Of a DNA stretch of 44,527 bases, positions 32,382 to 40,093 are shown one piece after another. Location: NCBI GenBank assembly GCA_009783315.1, contig WRHI01000010.1, positions 1 to 44,527 on the forward strand, in the 5' to 3' direction. Positions within the stretch are counted from its first letter, which is position 1, and each line of letters begins with the position of its first letter. Made by a program: the position numbers and the translations under genes. A model generated the notes under the pieces. It was not told where the DNA came from. It did no database searches and worked only from the letters and a program-made list of their open reading frames with translations. Source of the DNA: Peptococcaceae bacterium. Its GTDB lineage: Bacteria > Bacillota > Desulfitobacteriia > Desulfitobacteriales > Syntrophobotulaceae.

Positions 32382-33632
32382 ATGAACCAGTATTTAATCA
32401 ACGGAGGGCAGCGACTGGAAGGCTGCATAACAGTCGGGGGCTCAAAAAACGCTTCCTTGCCTCTTCTGGCCGCGAGTTTGCTTGGCGAGGGCGAGAGCAC
32501 TCTGCATAATATCCCTCAGCTCAGCGACGTGCAACATATGGTGGAAGTGCTGGAAAGTCTCGGTGCAAAAACATATTCTGACGGTGATGCTTTGACCATC
32601 GAGGCCCAAACCATTACCGGTGTGTCGATTTCCGAGAACAGCATGCGCCAGATGAGGGCATCCAATCTTTTCCTCGGGCCGCTTTTGGCACGGCTGGGGA
32701 TGGCCAGAATACCTCTGCCGGGAGGATGCCGCATCGGCAGCAGGCCTATGGATCAACACCTCAAAGGCCTGGCGGCTCTTGGGGTCGATATTATTGAGCG
32801 CCACGGCTATATTGAGGCTAAATCTGCCGGCATGCGCGGAGCTGATATTTATTTTGACGTACCAAGTGTGGGGGCGACTGAGAACCTCATGATGGCCGCT
32901 GTGGCTGCTGAAGGAACGACGGTTTTGCGCAACGCCGCCCGGGAGCCGGAAATTGTTGATTTGCAGAATATGCTTAATGCAATGGGCGCCCAAATCGCCG
33001 GAGCGGGGACTTCGATGATTCGTGTTAACGGCCGAAGGCCGCTGCATGGTACGACCTACACTGTTGTTCCCGACCGGATCGAGGCGGGAACGCATATGCT
33101 GGCTGCGGTTATGACCCAAGGCGATTTGGAGATAAACGATGTTGTGCCGGAACATATGAGTCCTGTGATTGCCAAGATAAAACAATGCGGCGCCGAGGTG
33201 AGCGTGAAAGGAAATTCTGTTCGCGTCCGGCATGTCGGCGGTATTAAGCCGATGGAGATAAAAACCATGTCTTATCCGGGTTTCCCAACGGATATGCAAC
33301 CCCAGTTCCTAGCGTTGATGACTTTGGCGGATGGAACCAGCGTGATGACGGAAACAATTTTTGAAAACCGTTTTCAGCATGTGGACGAATTGCGGCGCAT
33401 GGGTGCCAAAATCATTGTTGAGGGCCGTTCGGCCATTATTCACGGAGTGAAGAAGTTGGAAGGGGCTTTTGTTGAGGCCAGCGATTTGCGGGCGGGCGCG
33501 GCTTTGTTTTTGGCCGCTTTGGCTGCGGAAGAAGCCAGCGTTTTGCGCAATATCGACTATATTTTCCGCGGGTATGAGCGACTTGAGGAAAAGTACCAGG
33601 CTGTCGGGGCCAAAGTTCAGCGGATGATATAA
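32382..33632 (+). CDS. murA: UDP-N-acetylglucosamine 1-carboxyvinyltransferase
   Basis: MurA adds enolpyruvate to UDP-GlcNAc, the first committed step of peptidoglycan synthesis. The ATG at 32382 follows a long G-run site (GGGGGGGGGA). The 416-residue protein begins [33 protein letters not shown] and contains the catalytic-loop cysteine in [20 protein letters not shown], the site alkylated by fosfomycin in this family. Further landmarks are [47 protein letters not shown] and [16 protein letters not shown]. It sits alone with its own likely upstream control. Confidence 0.97.
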   Translation: MNQYLINGGQRLEGCITVGGSKNASLPLLAASLLGEGESTLHNIPQLSDVQHMVEVLESLGAKTYSDGDALTIEAQTITGVSISENSMRQMRASNLFLGPLLARLGMARIPLPGGCRIGSRPMDQHLKGLAALGVDIIERHGYIEAKSAGMRGADIYFDVPSVGATENLMMAAVAAEGTTVLRNAAREPEIVDLQNMLNAMGAQIAGAGTSMIRVNGRRPLHGTTYTVVPDRIEAGTHMLAAVMTQGDLEINDVVPEHMSPVIAKIKQCGAEVSVKGNSVRVRHVGGIKPMEIKTMSYPGFPTDMQPQFLALMTLADGTSVMTETIFENRFQHVDELRRMGAKIIVEGRSAIIHGVKKLEGAFVEASDLRAGAALFLAALAAEEASVLRNIDYIFRGYERLEEKYQAVGAKVQRMI

Positions 33633-33675
33633 TACCTGATCGAACCTAAGGTAAAAAATTCCTAGAAAAACCCCC

Positions 33676-33704
33676 TTGCAAGGACAGAAAAGACAAGGTA
33701 CAAT
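33676..33704 (+). promoter_or_regulatory. Candidate promoter of ftsQ-ftsZ
   Basis: TTGCAA and TACAAT with a 17-base spacer lie about 100 bases before ftsQ. It would allow ftsQ and ftsZ to be expressed apart from the wall precursor genes. Confidence 0.6.
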
Positions 33705-33806
33705 TTATTAAGGTTATTCTACGGGTTCATGGTAATTCTTTAGGAGGGAAAAGTCTGCTTAACGGTTGATATTTGTCCGTTGGCAGCTAGTGGATAGGGA
33801 AAAGGG

Positions 33807-34547
33807 TTGGACAAAGGCGTGAAAAAAAACACCGCTTCTTTACTACACAACACTTCTTTTCTTTGTGTTGTGTTTGCGGTCGTTCTCATTATGGCGGGCA
33901 TCCTGTTTGTCACCCAGTCGGGGTCTTTTACGGTGCGAGAGGTTAGGCCGGAGGGGTTGCAACTTATTGATGAAGGGGACATATTGGTGTTGTTGGGGGC
34001 CGTGCAGGGTGAAAACTTGTTTTTGCTTGACACCAACGCTTTGGCCCATAAGATTGAGCTTCATCCGCTGGTGGATAAGGCTTGGTTCGAGCGCCGGCTT
34101 CCCCATACGCTTATCCTCAAAGTGGTGGAGCGCACTCCCGTGGCGTTGATTCTGACAGGAGAGCAGCTGATTGAGGTGGACAGCCTTGGCACGGTGCTGC
34201 GGTGTTTTGACATGTGGCCGGACACACCTTGTCCTGTGTTGACCGGAATCCAGATTCAGAGCGCGGTTGGACCGGGGCAGGTGATTGAGCATGAGGCTCT
34301 CAGCAAAGCTTTAGGATGTTTGGCTGATGTCCCGCCGGAGTTGAAGATACGCATTAATGAGATTCATGTAGAGGCGGTGGGCGCCGTTAATCTTTATCTG
34401 GATACGCGGGCCGAGGTTAGATTGGGGATTAGGGACAGTTATGCAGGAAAACTACGGTTGCTTGCCGAACTGATCAAGGATGAGGCGGTTCAGTCTGCCC
34501 GTCATGTTGATCTGACTTCGGACAGGCACACTGTTATGCCGTGGTGA
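33807..34547 (+). CDS. ftsQ: FtsQ/DivIB-type division protein
   Basis: FtsQ/DivIB is a bitopic septal protein that recruits FtsL and FtsB. The 246-residue product has a short cytoplasmic start, one membrane segment (FLCVVFAVVLIMAGILFV), a POTRA domain (FTVREVRPEGLQLIDEGDILVLLG, NLFLLDTNALAHKIELHPLVDKAWFERRLPHTLILKVVERTPVAL) and the FtsQ beta domain (IEVDSLGTVL ... VNLYLDTRAEVRLG). The TTG at 33807 is 6 bases after TAGGGA; a GTG at 33819 is possible. ftsZ follows after 80 bases. Confidence 0.92.
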   Translation: MDKGVKKNTASLLHNTSFLCVVFAVVLIMAGILFVTQSGSFTVREVRPEGLQLIDEGDILVLLGAVQGENLFLLDTNALAHKIELHPLVDKAWFERRLPHTLILKVVERTPVALILTGEQLIEVDSLGTVLRCFDMWPDTPCPVLTGIQIQSAVGPGQVIEHEALSKALGCLADVPPELKIRINEIHVEAVGAVNLYLDTRAEVRLGIRDSYAGKLRLLAELIKDEAVQSARHVDLTSDRHTVMPW

Positions 34548-34627
34548 TGTGTGGTCGTTGCCGGTTGTGTGGCGTTATGATCAGAGACAATATTTGGGAA
34601 GAAATATAAAGGGAGGCAGGGAAAGAG

Positions 34628-35737
34628 ATGTTGGAGTTCGATACCGACGATAACCAGTTGGTAAGGATTAAGGTGGTTGGTGTGGGAGGCGGCGGCAGCA
34701 ACGCTGTCAACCGGATGATTTCTACTGGGCTCAGAGGTGTCGAGTTTATGAGCATTAACACCGACGCTCAGGCTCTGAATATGTCGCGAGCCAGCATTAA
34801 GGTTCAAATAGGCGCAAAATTAACGAAAGGGCTGGGCGCGGGAGCCAATCCGGAGGTTGGTTTGAGGGCAGCGGAAGAGAGTCGTGAAGAATTGGGCGGA
34901 CAGCTTGTGGGTTCTGATATGGTTTTCGTGGCCGCCGGTATGGGCGGAGGTACGGGAACTGGCGCCGCTCCTATTGTGGCGGAGGTGGCGAAGGAGCTGG
35001 GAGCTCTGACGATCGGCGTTGTGACAAGGCCGTTTACTTTCGAGGGGCGTAAAAGGGCTATGCAGGCGGAACGCGGCATCAATGAACTGCGCGACCGGGT
35101 GGACGCCCTGATTATTATTCCCAATGATCGTTTGTTGCAGGTGGTGGATAAGCATACGACACTGCAGGAAGCTTTTCAGATCGCCGACGATGTTTTGTTG
35201 AAAGGGGTTCAGGGGATTTCGGACGCGATTATTGTGCCGGGCATGATTAATGTGGATTTTGCCGATGTGAAGACCATTATGTCCAGTACCGGTTCCGCGC
35301 TGATGGGTATAGGGGAGTCCGAAGGCGAGGGCCGCGCCAAAGACGCGGCGAACAAGGCTATTTCCAGCCCGCTGCTGGAGACTTCTATCAACGGTGCGAT
35401 GGGCATCCTCTGCAATATTACCGGTGGCCATAATGTGACGATGTTCGAAGTCCATGAGGCGATGGAGATTATATCCGAGGCCGCCGATCCGGAAGCCAAT
35501 ATCATTTTTGGCGCGATTTTTGAGGAGGGCATGAACGATAAAATTAAAATTACGGTGATTGCCACGGGTTTTGATGGTAAATACAGGCGTCCTCAGCCGG
35601 CAGCAGCGATTGCGCAGCATCCAGAAATGAACATGGAAATGGAACCCGAAGAAGATGTTGAAGATGTGATGTCGACGCCTCCGTTTGGGAATACTGATAT
35701 TGAGATCCCCAGTTTTTTAAGATATAAGAAATTTTAG
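34628..35737 (+). CDS. ftsZ: Cell division GTPase FtsZ
   Basis: FtsZ is the tubulin-like GTPase of the division ring. The 369-residue protein shows [18 protein letters not shown], the NTDAQAL turn, the GTP-binding loop [26 protein letters not shown], the T7 catalytic loop [20 protein letters not shown] and the short C-terminal anchor peptide [11 protein letters not shown] that binds FtsA, SepF or ZapA-type partners. GGGAGGCAGG precedes the ATG. ftsA is not in the window, which is common in Clostridia using SepF. Confidence 0.98.
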   Translation: MLEFDTDDNQLVRIKVVGVGGGGSNAVNRMISTGLRGVEFMSINTDAQALNMSRASIKVQIGAKLTKGLGAGANPEVGLRAAEESREELGGQLVGSDMVFVAAGMGGGTGTGAAPIVAEVAKELGALTIGVVTRPFTFEGRKRAMQAERGINELRDRVDALIIIPNDRLLQVVDKHTTLQEAFQIADDVLLKGVQGISDAIIVPGMINVDFADVKTIMSSTGSALMGIGESEGEGRAKDAANKAISSPLLETSINGAMGILCNITGGHNVTMFEVHEAMEIISEAADPEANIIFGAIFEEGMNDKIKITVIATGFDGKYRRPQPAAAIAQHPEMNMEMEPEEDVEDVMSTPPFGNTDIEIPSFLRYKKF

Positions 35738-35851
35738 GTAGATTGATGGGGGAGAATCCGTTTTGTTATAAGTGTTATGATCTGTCCGCGGCTTGTTGTT
35801 TGTCGTAGCTTGCAGACGTTATGGACGCTTGTTTTGGGTGCTGTCATTGGT

Positions 35852-36544
35852 TTACAAGAACAGTTCTTCAATGTCTCCTTTAGGGGCGCGTTTCATGATA
35901 TTCTCGGTTTTATCAAAGGCGACGAGGGTACCCTGGTTTAGCAGGGCTATGCGGTCGCAATTAATGGCTTCATCGATAACGTGGGTTGTGACGATCAGAG
36001 AAACGCCGCTATCGCGCAGGCGTCGCAATTGAAACCATACCGATTGTCTCAGTATGGGATCGATGCCAACGGTGGGTTCGTCCAGGAACAGGTAACGGGG
36101 ATTGTGTAACAGGACAATGGCCAGGGAAAGCCTTTTCTTCATACCGCCTGAATATTTGCGGACGAGTTTGTCTTTGTCGGGAAACAGGCCGAGCATTTGG
36201 AGCATGTCATGGGCTTTTTGGGTTAAATACGAACGATCTATTTTGTGCATGCTGCCGAAAAACATTAGGTTTTCCAAGCCGGTGAGGTCGTTATAGAGGG
36301 CGTGGTTTTGCGGCATGAAGCCTATCTGATGATAGAGATCCGAGGAGGGGACTTGGGTTTTGCCGATGGTGATTTCTCCGGAGTCGGCGTTCAGGGAGCC
36401 GGACATGAGTCTGAGCAGCGTGGTTTTGCCGGCGCCGGAAGGGCCAAACAGACAGACGATTTCGCCGATGCAGGCATGGAATGATATGTTTTTTAGAACG
36501 ACTTTGTTATTGAAGGTTTTCGAAACTTTGTGGACTGTGATCAT
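35852..36544 (-). CDS. ABC transporter ATP-binding protein, orphan
   Basis: The 230-residue ATPase has Walker A GPSGAGKTT (residues 34-42), Q-loop MPQNHALYNDLTG, signature YSGGMKKRLSLA, Walker B YLFLDEPTVGID and the switch histidine in VTTHVIDEA. It resembles the multidrug/ABC-2 type ATPases (NodI/DrrA-like). No permease gene lies beside it, so its partner must be elsewhere or lost. It converges on ftsZ and diverges from the CDF transporter gene; GGAGAA lies upstream of the ATG. Confidence 0.92.
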   Translation of the reverse strand: MITVHKVSKTFNNKVVLKNISFHACIGEIVCLFGPSGAGKTTLLRLMSGSLNADSGEITIGKTQVPSSDLYHQIGFMPQNHALYNDLTGLENLMFFGSMHKIDRSYLTQKAHDMLQMLGLFPDKDKLVRKYSGGMKKRLSLAIVLLHNPRYLFLDEPTVGIDPILRQSVWFQLRRLRDSGVSLIVTTHVIDEAINCDRIALLNQGTLVAFDKTENIMKRAPKGDIEELFL

Positions 36545-36622
36545 TGCTTATTCTCCTTTTATTGGTGTCATTATACGAGCTTTACGAAAGATATGCAAAT
36601 CTCCAAAAAGGAATGGTTAATT

Positions 36623-37555
36623 TTGAGTCAAACCGGCACAAGAGCCATCTTCGCGGCCCTGATGGCCAACCTTGGCATAGCGGCTACAAAATTTGTTGCC
36701 TGGCTGGTCACACATTCCAGCTCGATGTTAGCCGAGTCGGTGCATTCCGTTGCCGATTCCGCCAACCAGCTGCTGCTGCTTCTGGGTGGCAAAAGAGCCC
36801 AAAAGGCTGCTGACGCAAGGCATCCGTTCGGTTATGGGCGAAAACGTTATCTCTATGCTTTTATTGTGTCAATTGTGTTGTTTTCCCTGGGCGGGTTGTT
36901 TGCCATCTACGAGGCGTGGCATAAGTGGGCCGACCCGCAGCCTATCACAGGACAGTGGTGGTGGGTGCCGCTGGTAGTATTGGGTGTGGCGATTGGCCTG
37001 GAGTCAGTATCTCTGCGTACAGCGGTAAGGGAAACGTCGCCCCATCGTCGGGGTCAGTCCTGGTGGCGGTTCATCCACGCGTCGAAGTCTCCGGAACTGC
37101 CTGTTGTGTTGCTAGAAGACACGGGCGCTCTCGTCGGTTTGGTGCTCGCTTTGTTTGGCGTAGGGTTCACCCTGATCACCGGAGACGGACGTTGGGACGC
37201 TGCGGGCACGGCGGGTATTGGTCTTTTGCTCGTGGTGATCGCTGTGGTTTTAGCTCTGAAGATGAGTTCCTTGCTGGTTGGGGAGGGTGCCTCACCTGAG
37301 GTTGCTGAAGCCATTGAGGCGGCTTTGGTTGGTGGGCCGGTGCTTTCGCTTATCCATATGCGGACCCTGCACATAGGGCCCGAAGAATTGCTGGTCGCCG
37401 CGAAAGTGGAAATTCTTGAAGGCGATGCCGCTTCCATCGCGCAGGCGATCAATGACGCTGAGATTCGGGTGCGCGAGGTTGTTCCTGAAGCGTCTCTTAT
37501 ATATATTGAACCTGATTTGCGTGATGTTGCGGCTGAAAGCCGCACTGTGTTATGA
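36623..37555 (+). CDS. Cation diffusion facilitator family transporter
   Basis: CDF proteins export Zn2+, Fe2+, Mn2+ or Co2+ in exchange for protons. The protein (about 310 residues) shows GTRAIFAALMANLGIAATKFVAW, the metal-site helix ESVHSVADSANQLLLLLGGKRA (HxxxD), HPFGYGRKRYLYAF, a second site EDTGALVGL, and a C-terminal cytoplasmic domain (SLIHMRTLHIGPEELLVAAKVEI). The TTG at 36623 follows AAAAAGGAATGG; an in-frame ATG at 36593 is also possible but weaker. It diverges from the ABC ATPase gene. Confidence 0.9.
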   Translation: MSQTGTRAIFAALMANLGIAATKFVAWLVTHSSSMLAESVHSVADSANQLLLLLGGKRAQKAADARHPFGYGRKRYLYAFIVSIVLFSLGGLFAIYEAWHKWADPQPITGQWWWVPLVVLGVAIGLESVSLRTAVRETSPHRRGQSWWRFIHASKSPELPVVLLEDTGALVGLVLALFGVGFTLITGDGRWDAAGTAGIGLLLVVIAVVLALKMSSLLVGEGASPEVAEAIEAALVGGPVLSLIHMRTLHIGPEELLVAAKVEILEGDAASIAQAINDAEIRVREVVPEASLIYIEPDLRDVAAESRTVL

Positions 37556-37589
37556 TCTCATTGTCGCTTTCAGTTTGACGAAGGAAAGA

Positions 37590-37626
37590 AAGTAGAAAGT
37601 CGAAGTGGGAGGTAGGAAGTAGAGAG
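37590..37626. repeat. Heptanucleotide-type repeat (AGTAGAA)
   Basis: AGTAGAA, AGTCGAA, GTGGGAG, GTAGGAA, GTAGAGA follow with period 7, about 35 bases after the CDF stop codon. Confidence 0.65.
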
Positions 37627-37710
37627 GCGATTAATATGTATGACATCACCAGGGCTTTGTCCACAACTTGATGGGGAATGGAGGCTTCAGAGGGATACAA
37701 CGTAGTGTCG

Positions 37711-37846
37711 CAACAGTCCCGAGGTAGAGGTTGGGGAACGGGAGTATCCAAAAGCCCGCAGATTTTTTTCGCGCTTCGAGGGCTGCCTCAGGCAGAGATA
37801 CAATTGGATTCTCCCGTTCCCCAACCTCTACCTCGTGCCTCATTGA
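37711..37846 (+). repeat. Long-stem hairpin element, copy 2
   Basis: Arms at 37721-37751 and 37804-37834 are 31-base inverted repeats with one mismatch and a 52-base loop. Flanks GCAACAGTCCCGA and TCGTGCCTCATTGAA and parts of the loop (AAGCCCG, TCAGGCAG) match copy 1 at 13561-13700 in the opposite orientation. Arm differences between the copies are compensated on the partner strand. Confidence 0.75.
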
Positions 37847-37879
37847 ACAGTCTACATATGCCGTCTGAATACCCTCGAA

Positions 37880-37971
37880 TTGGAGGAAAGAAGGCCATAC
37901 GCAAAACATACTCGTTGTGGAGGATGACAAAGAAATCAGCCGGCTTATCCGTATGACTGCCTGTTTCTGAA
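37880..37971 (+). pseudogene. Response regulator 5' remnant
   Basis: After a GGAGGAAAGAAGG ribosome-binding-like site, the frame QNILVVEDDKEISRLIRMTAC is the first strand and helix of a response regulator receiver domain, with the acidic pair EDD. The expected ATG reads ATA and one A seems missing just after it. Downstream the frame ends at TGA and no receiver sequence continues. Only about 25 codons survive. Confidence 0.6.
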
Positions 37972-38003
37972 AAGAAAAATCTGGCAGCGAGTATGCCAGA
38001 TTT
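37965..38003 (-). terminator. Intrinsic terminator of the secreted-protein gene
   Basis: On the minus strand AAATCTGGC, a 9-base loop and GCCAGATTT form a 9-bp stem followed by TTTTTCTTTTC, about 57 bases after the stop of the 38060-38491 gene. Confidence 0.8.
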
Positions 38004-38059
38004 GATTAGAGATCCCAATTTGTGACAATGACTTCATCAAAGAAAGTCAACTGATCCTT

Positions 38060-38491
38060 TTAGGGATAAAACATGATTTGCACTTTGTTGAGATCAGGGG
38101 ATACAGGCTTAAACTTAAGTGTTATTGTGTGGCCATAGTAGTACGAACCGCTCCCCGTGTAATAAATGTCGTGTATATATGGGTACGTACTGCTGGCATT
38201 TGATCTTCTAACACTTCCTCCTTGTGACGCATCTTTATAGTAGGCTGAAGAAGTTGTGGCGCAATACAGGCTATAAGGTTTCTGCGTTCCATTCGTATAA
38301 CCAATATTGGTATACACGTTCGCAACACCAGTGTCTGTCTTTGGACCGGAAACGAGGCTTTGATTTTCGTTTGGGTAATACCAGCAGATTCCGGACCAAT
38401 AAAAGGATTGCCCCGGGCTTGCGAATACAGGAGCTGCCATACTCATACACAAAATCACCGTCAAAATCGCGAAAACAACTCTTTTCTTCAT
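38060..38491 (-). CDS. Small secreted protein of unknown function
   Basis: The 143-residue precursor has a clear signal peptide (MKKRVVFAILTVILCMSMAAPVFA, cleavage after VFA). The mature 119 residues are rich in Tyr, Ser, Thr, Gly and Asn (YWSGICWYYPNENQ, YSLYCATTSSAYYKDASQGG, YYTGSGSYYYGHTITLKF) with two cysteines that could form a disulphide, and look all-beta. It vaguely recalls DUF2712 or lactococcin-972-like small secreted proteins, but I cannot assign it. It has its own AGGAGG site, a palindrome upstream and a terminator, so it is a single-gene unit with tight regulation likely. Confidence 0.75.
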   Translation of the reverse strand: MKKRVVFAILTVILCMSMAAPVFASPGQSFYWSGICWYYPNENQSLVSGPKTDTGVANVYTNIGYTNGTQKPYSLYCATTSSAYYKDASQGGSVRRSNASSTYPYIHDIYYTGSGSYYYGHTITLKFKPVSPDLNKVQIMFYP

Positions 38492-38521
38492 GAGCGCCTC
38501 CTGAGAATTATTGATTTTATC

Positions 38522-38533
38522 GTATCCGGATAC
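38522..38533. promoter_or_regulatory. Perfect palindrome GTATCCGGATAC upstream of the secreted-protein gene
   Basis: The 12-bp palindrome lies 31-42 bases before the start codon and next to an AT-rich TAAAAT that could be a -10 on the minus strand. It is a plausible operator. From 38534 to 39119 the sequence is AT-rich, with runs of TTAA words and GGATTAGGATAAGG-type repeats, and no gene that I can support. Confidence 0.45.
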
Positions 38534-39119
38534 CTAACTCGCATCAGTACCCGGTTACTCCCTTTTAGCACAGCTCATCTTATCAACCATGAAAAAATTC
38601 TAGACATTCTTATGATATGGAAGGAAAAAGGAAGAAAATTGTTGATTTCGAGCACCATCTCAACCCCTTTCTTTCTTCCTTCGATATCCTGCCGCGACCA
38701 TGTCGATTCATCGGACAGGTTTCCGAGAGTTGCCCGTTAAGCGAGGTATCTTTGTAAACAGGTACAGGATACCACCATAATTATTAAAAAAGCCTTAATA
38801 TTCTATTAACAAATTATTAATTATGTTATTCCGACTGGTCCTTCTTGTTTTTAACCGAGATTAGGATCAATCATTAATCGAGGATTAGGATAAGGTTATT
38901 ATGCCGGGGGAAATTCCGCTTGCATAAGTTATCTTGATTGCAGGCGGAGACCCCTTTAGGTAAGTTGTTTCAACAGGTCGGTTATTAGTGAATACTAGAT
39001 TTCAGATTTGCACAATATGTATCTCATACTGTAAGTTGGCGAGTAAAGCCTGCAAAACGTGCCGCGAAACAGCGACGGATTCATGATGCTTCCAGCCAGC
39101 CATTTTGTACCCATACGCC

Positions 39120-39989
39120 CTACTTCTGTAAATACCTTTTGACGCCGATCCACAAAATCCCCTTTGTCAGTTCCTCGATATCAACAGGCTCAGTCAAAGG
39201 GAGCTTCTTTTCTAACTGTTTGATGCTGAAGCCCTCTTTTATAATCATGAATTTATACTTGCGGAGCATCAGAGCTTTCATCGGACAGCCATAGATGCAG
39301 TTTAAGCACATATGACATTTTTTCGCGTATTTTGGTTTTTTCATATCCATGGAAATGTTTCCCGACGAACAGTTTCTGGCGCACCATCCGCAGCCGTTGC
39401 AGGCCTCGGTGATTTCGACATATTTTCCGAAGGAATGCGCCCCGGGTTTTTCAAGCTCGCCCAATTTCGAAAAAAATCTGTCCAGCCATACCGGGGTGGT
39501 TTGGCTGTGGACCCCGGAGGCGATGGTTTTCACAATCTCCGCTACTTTGTCAGGAAGAACTTCCAGCAATTTCAGGGCTAAAAGCTCTTTGGTCGCTATC
39601 GCAAAATTGCTGGGCATAACCAGCATGTCGTCATAGATGATGTCGTAACCTTTTTTCTTGAGCCTCTTGATGCTGCTAACCTGGCTGGCCGTGTTCGGCA
39701 TCATTTTGCCGCCTCCCGATACAGAGATAACCACCGCGGGAATGTTGTCAACTGGTTTAAGTGTCTTGATCCACTGATACACACCTTCCGGAGCGTTGAA
39801 GGCATGAACAGGAAAAGCCAGCACAAGCAGGTCATGCAGCCCTGAACAGCCTGTTCTTTGAGACAGGTTGTAAGCTTCCCCCAGACCTCCGGCCCGGATG
39901 AGAGCGTCACAAAAACAGCGCGCTACCATGGCGGTGCAGCCGGTTCCGGAATAATAGGCGATTTCAAATCGTGATCCTTCAAGCAACAT
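39120..39989 (-). CDS. EFR1 family ferrodoxin (flavodoxin-like plus 2[4Fe-4S])
   Basis: The ATG at 39989 follows GGAGG at 8 bases. The 290-residue protein has an N-terminal flavodoxin-like fold with the FMN-phosphate loop YYSGTGCTAMVA and the AFPVHAFNAPEGVYQWI segment, SVSGGGKMMPN, then a helical middle part, then two cluster motifs CNGCGWCARNC and CHMCLNCIYGCP. EFR1 proteins are common in anaerobic Clostridia and are thought to pass electrons between a flavin and iron-sulphur partners. It stands alone next to a repeat element. Confidence 0.9.
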   Translation of the reverse strand: MLLEGSRFEIAYYSGTGCTAMVARCFCDALIRAGGLGEAYNLSQRTGCSGLHDLLVLAFPVHAFNAPEGVYQWIKTLKPVDNIPAVVISVSGGGKMMPNTASQVSSIKRLKKKGYDIIYDDMLVMPSNFAIATKELLALKLLEVLPDKVAEIVKTIASGVHSQTTPVWLDRFFSKLGELEKPGAHSFGKYVEITEACNGCGWCARNCSSGNISMDMKKPKYAKKCHMCLNCIYGCPMKALMLRKYKFMIIKEGFSIKQLEKKLPLTEPVDIEELTKGILWIGVKRYLQK

Positions 39990-40024
39990 AGGGAATCCTC
40001 CATTCTTAATCAGAACAGACGACG

Positions 40025-40093
40025 AGTACTCCGCCAAGCCCAATCACTTAAATGGGTCCAAGACATTAAGTATTTTTGGCTTGACGGAGTATT
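40025..40093. repeat. 69-bp TIR element, AGTACTC family copy 4
   Basis: AGTACTCCGCCAAGCC at 40025-40040 and its inverted form at 40078-40093 (two mismatches in 16) bound a 69-base element with the internal CAATCACTTAAATGG block of the family. Its right end forms the stop codon of the ABC transporter gene (TAA at 40094-40092 on the minus strand). It is the most compact copy and best defines the termini. Confidence 0.75.

Noticed and set aside
38996-39115. 39-codon minus-strand frame (MGTKWLAGS...) after the EFR1 gene
   Set aside because: No recognisable homology or ribosome binding site; two frames are equally open here, so I cannot support a gene.
2934-40093. CRISPR array as explanation of the repeats
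   Set aside because: No set of equal direct repeats with equal-length unique spacers is present; the units are 7, 12, 18 or 89 bp tandem arrays, or dispersed copies.
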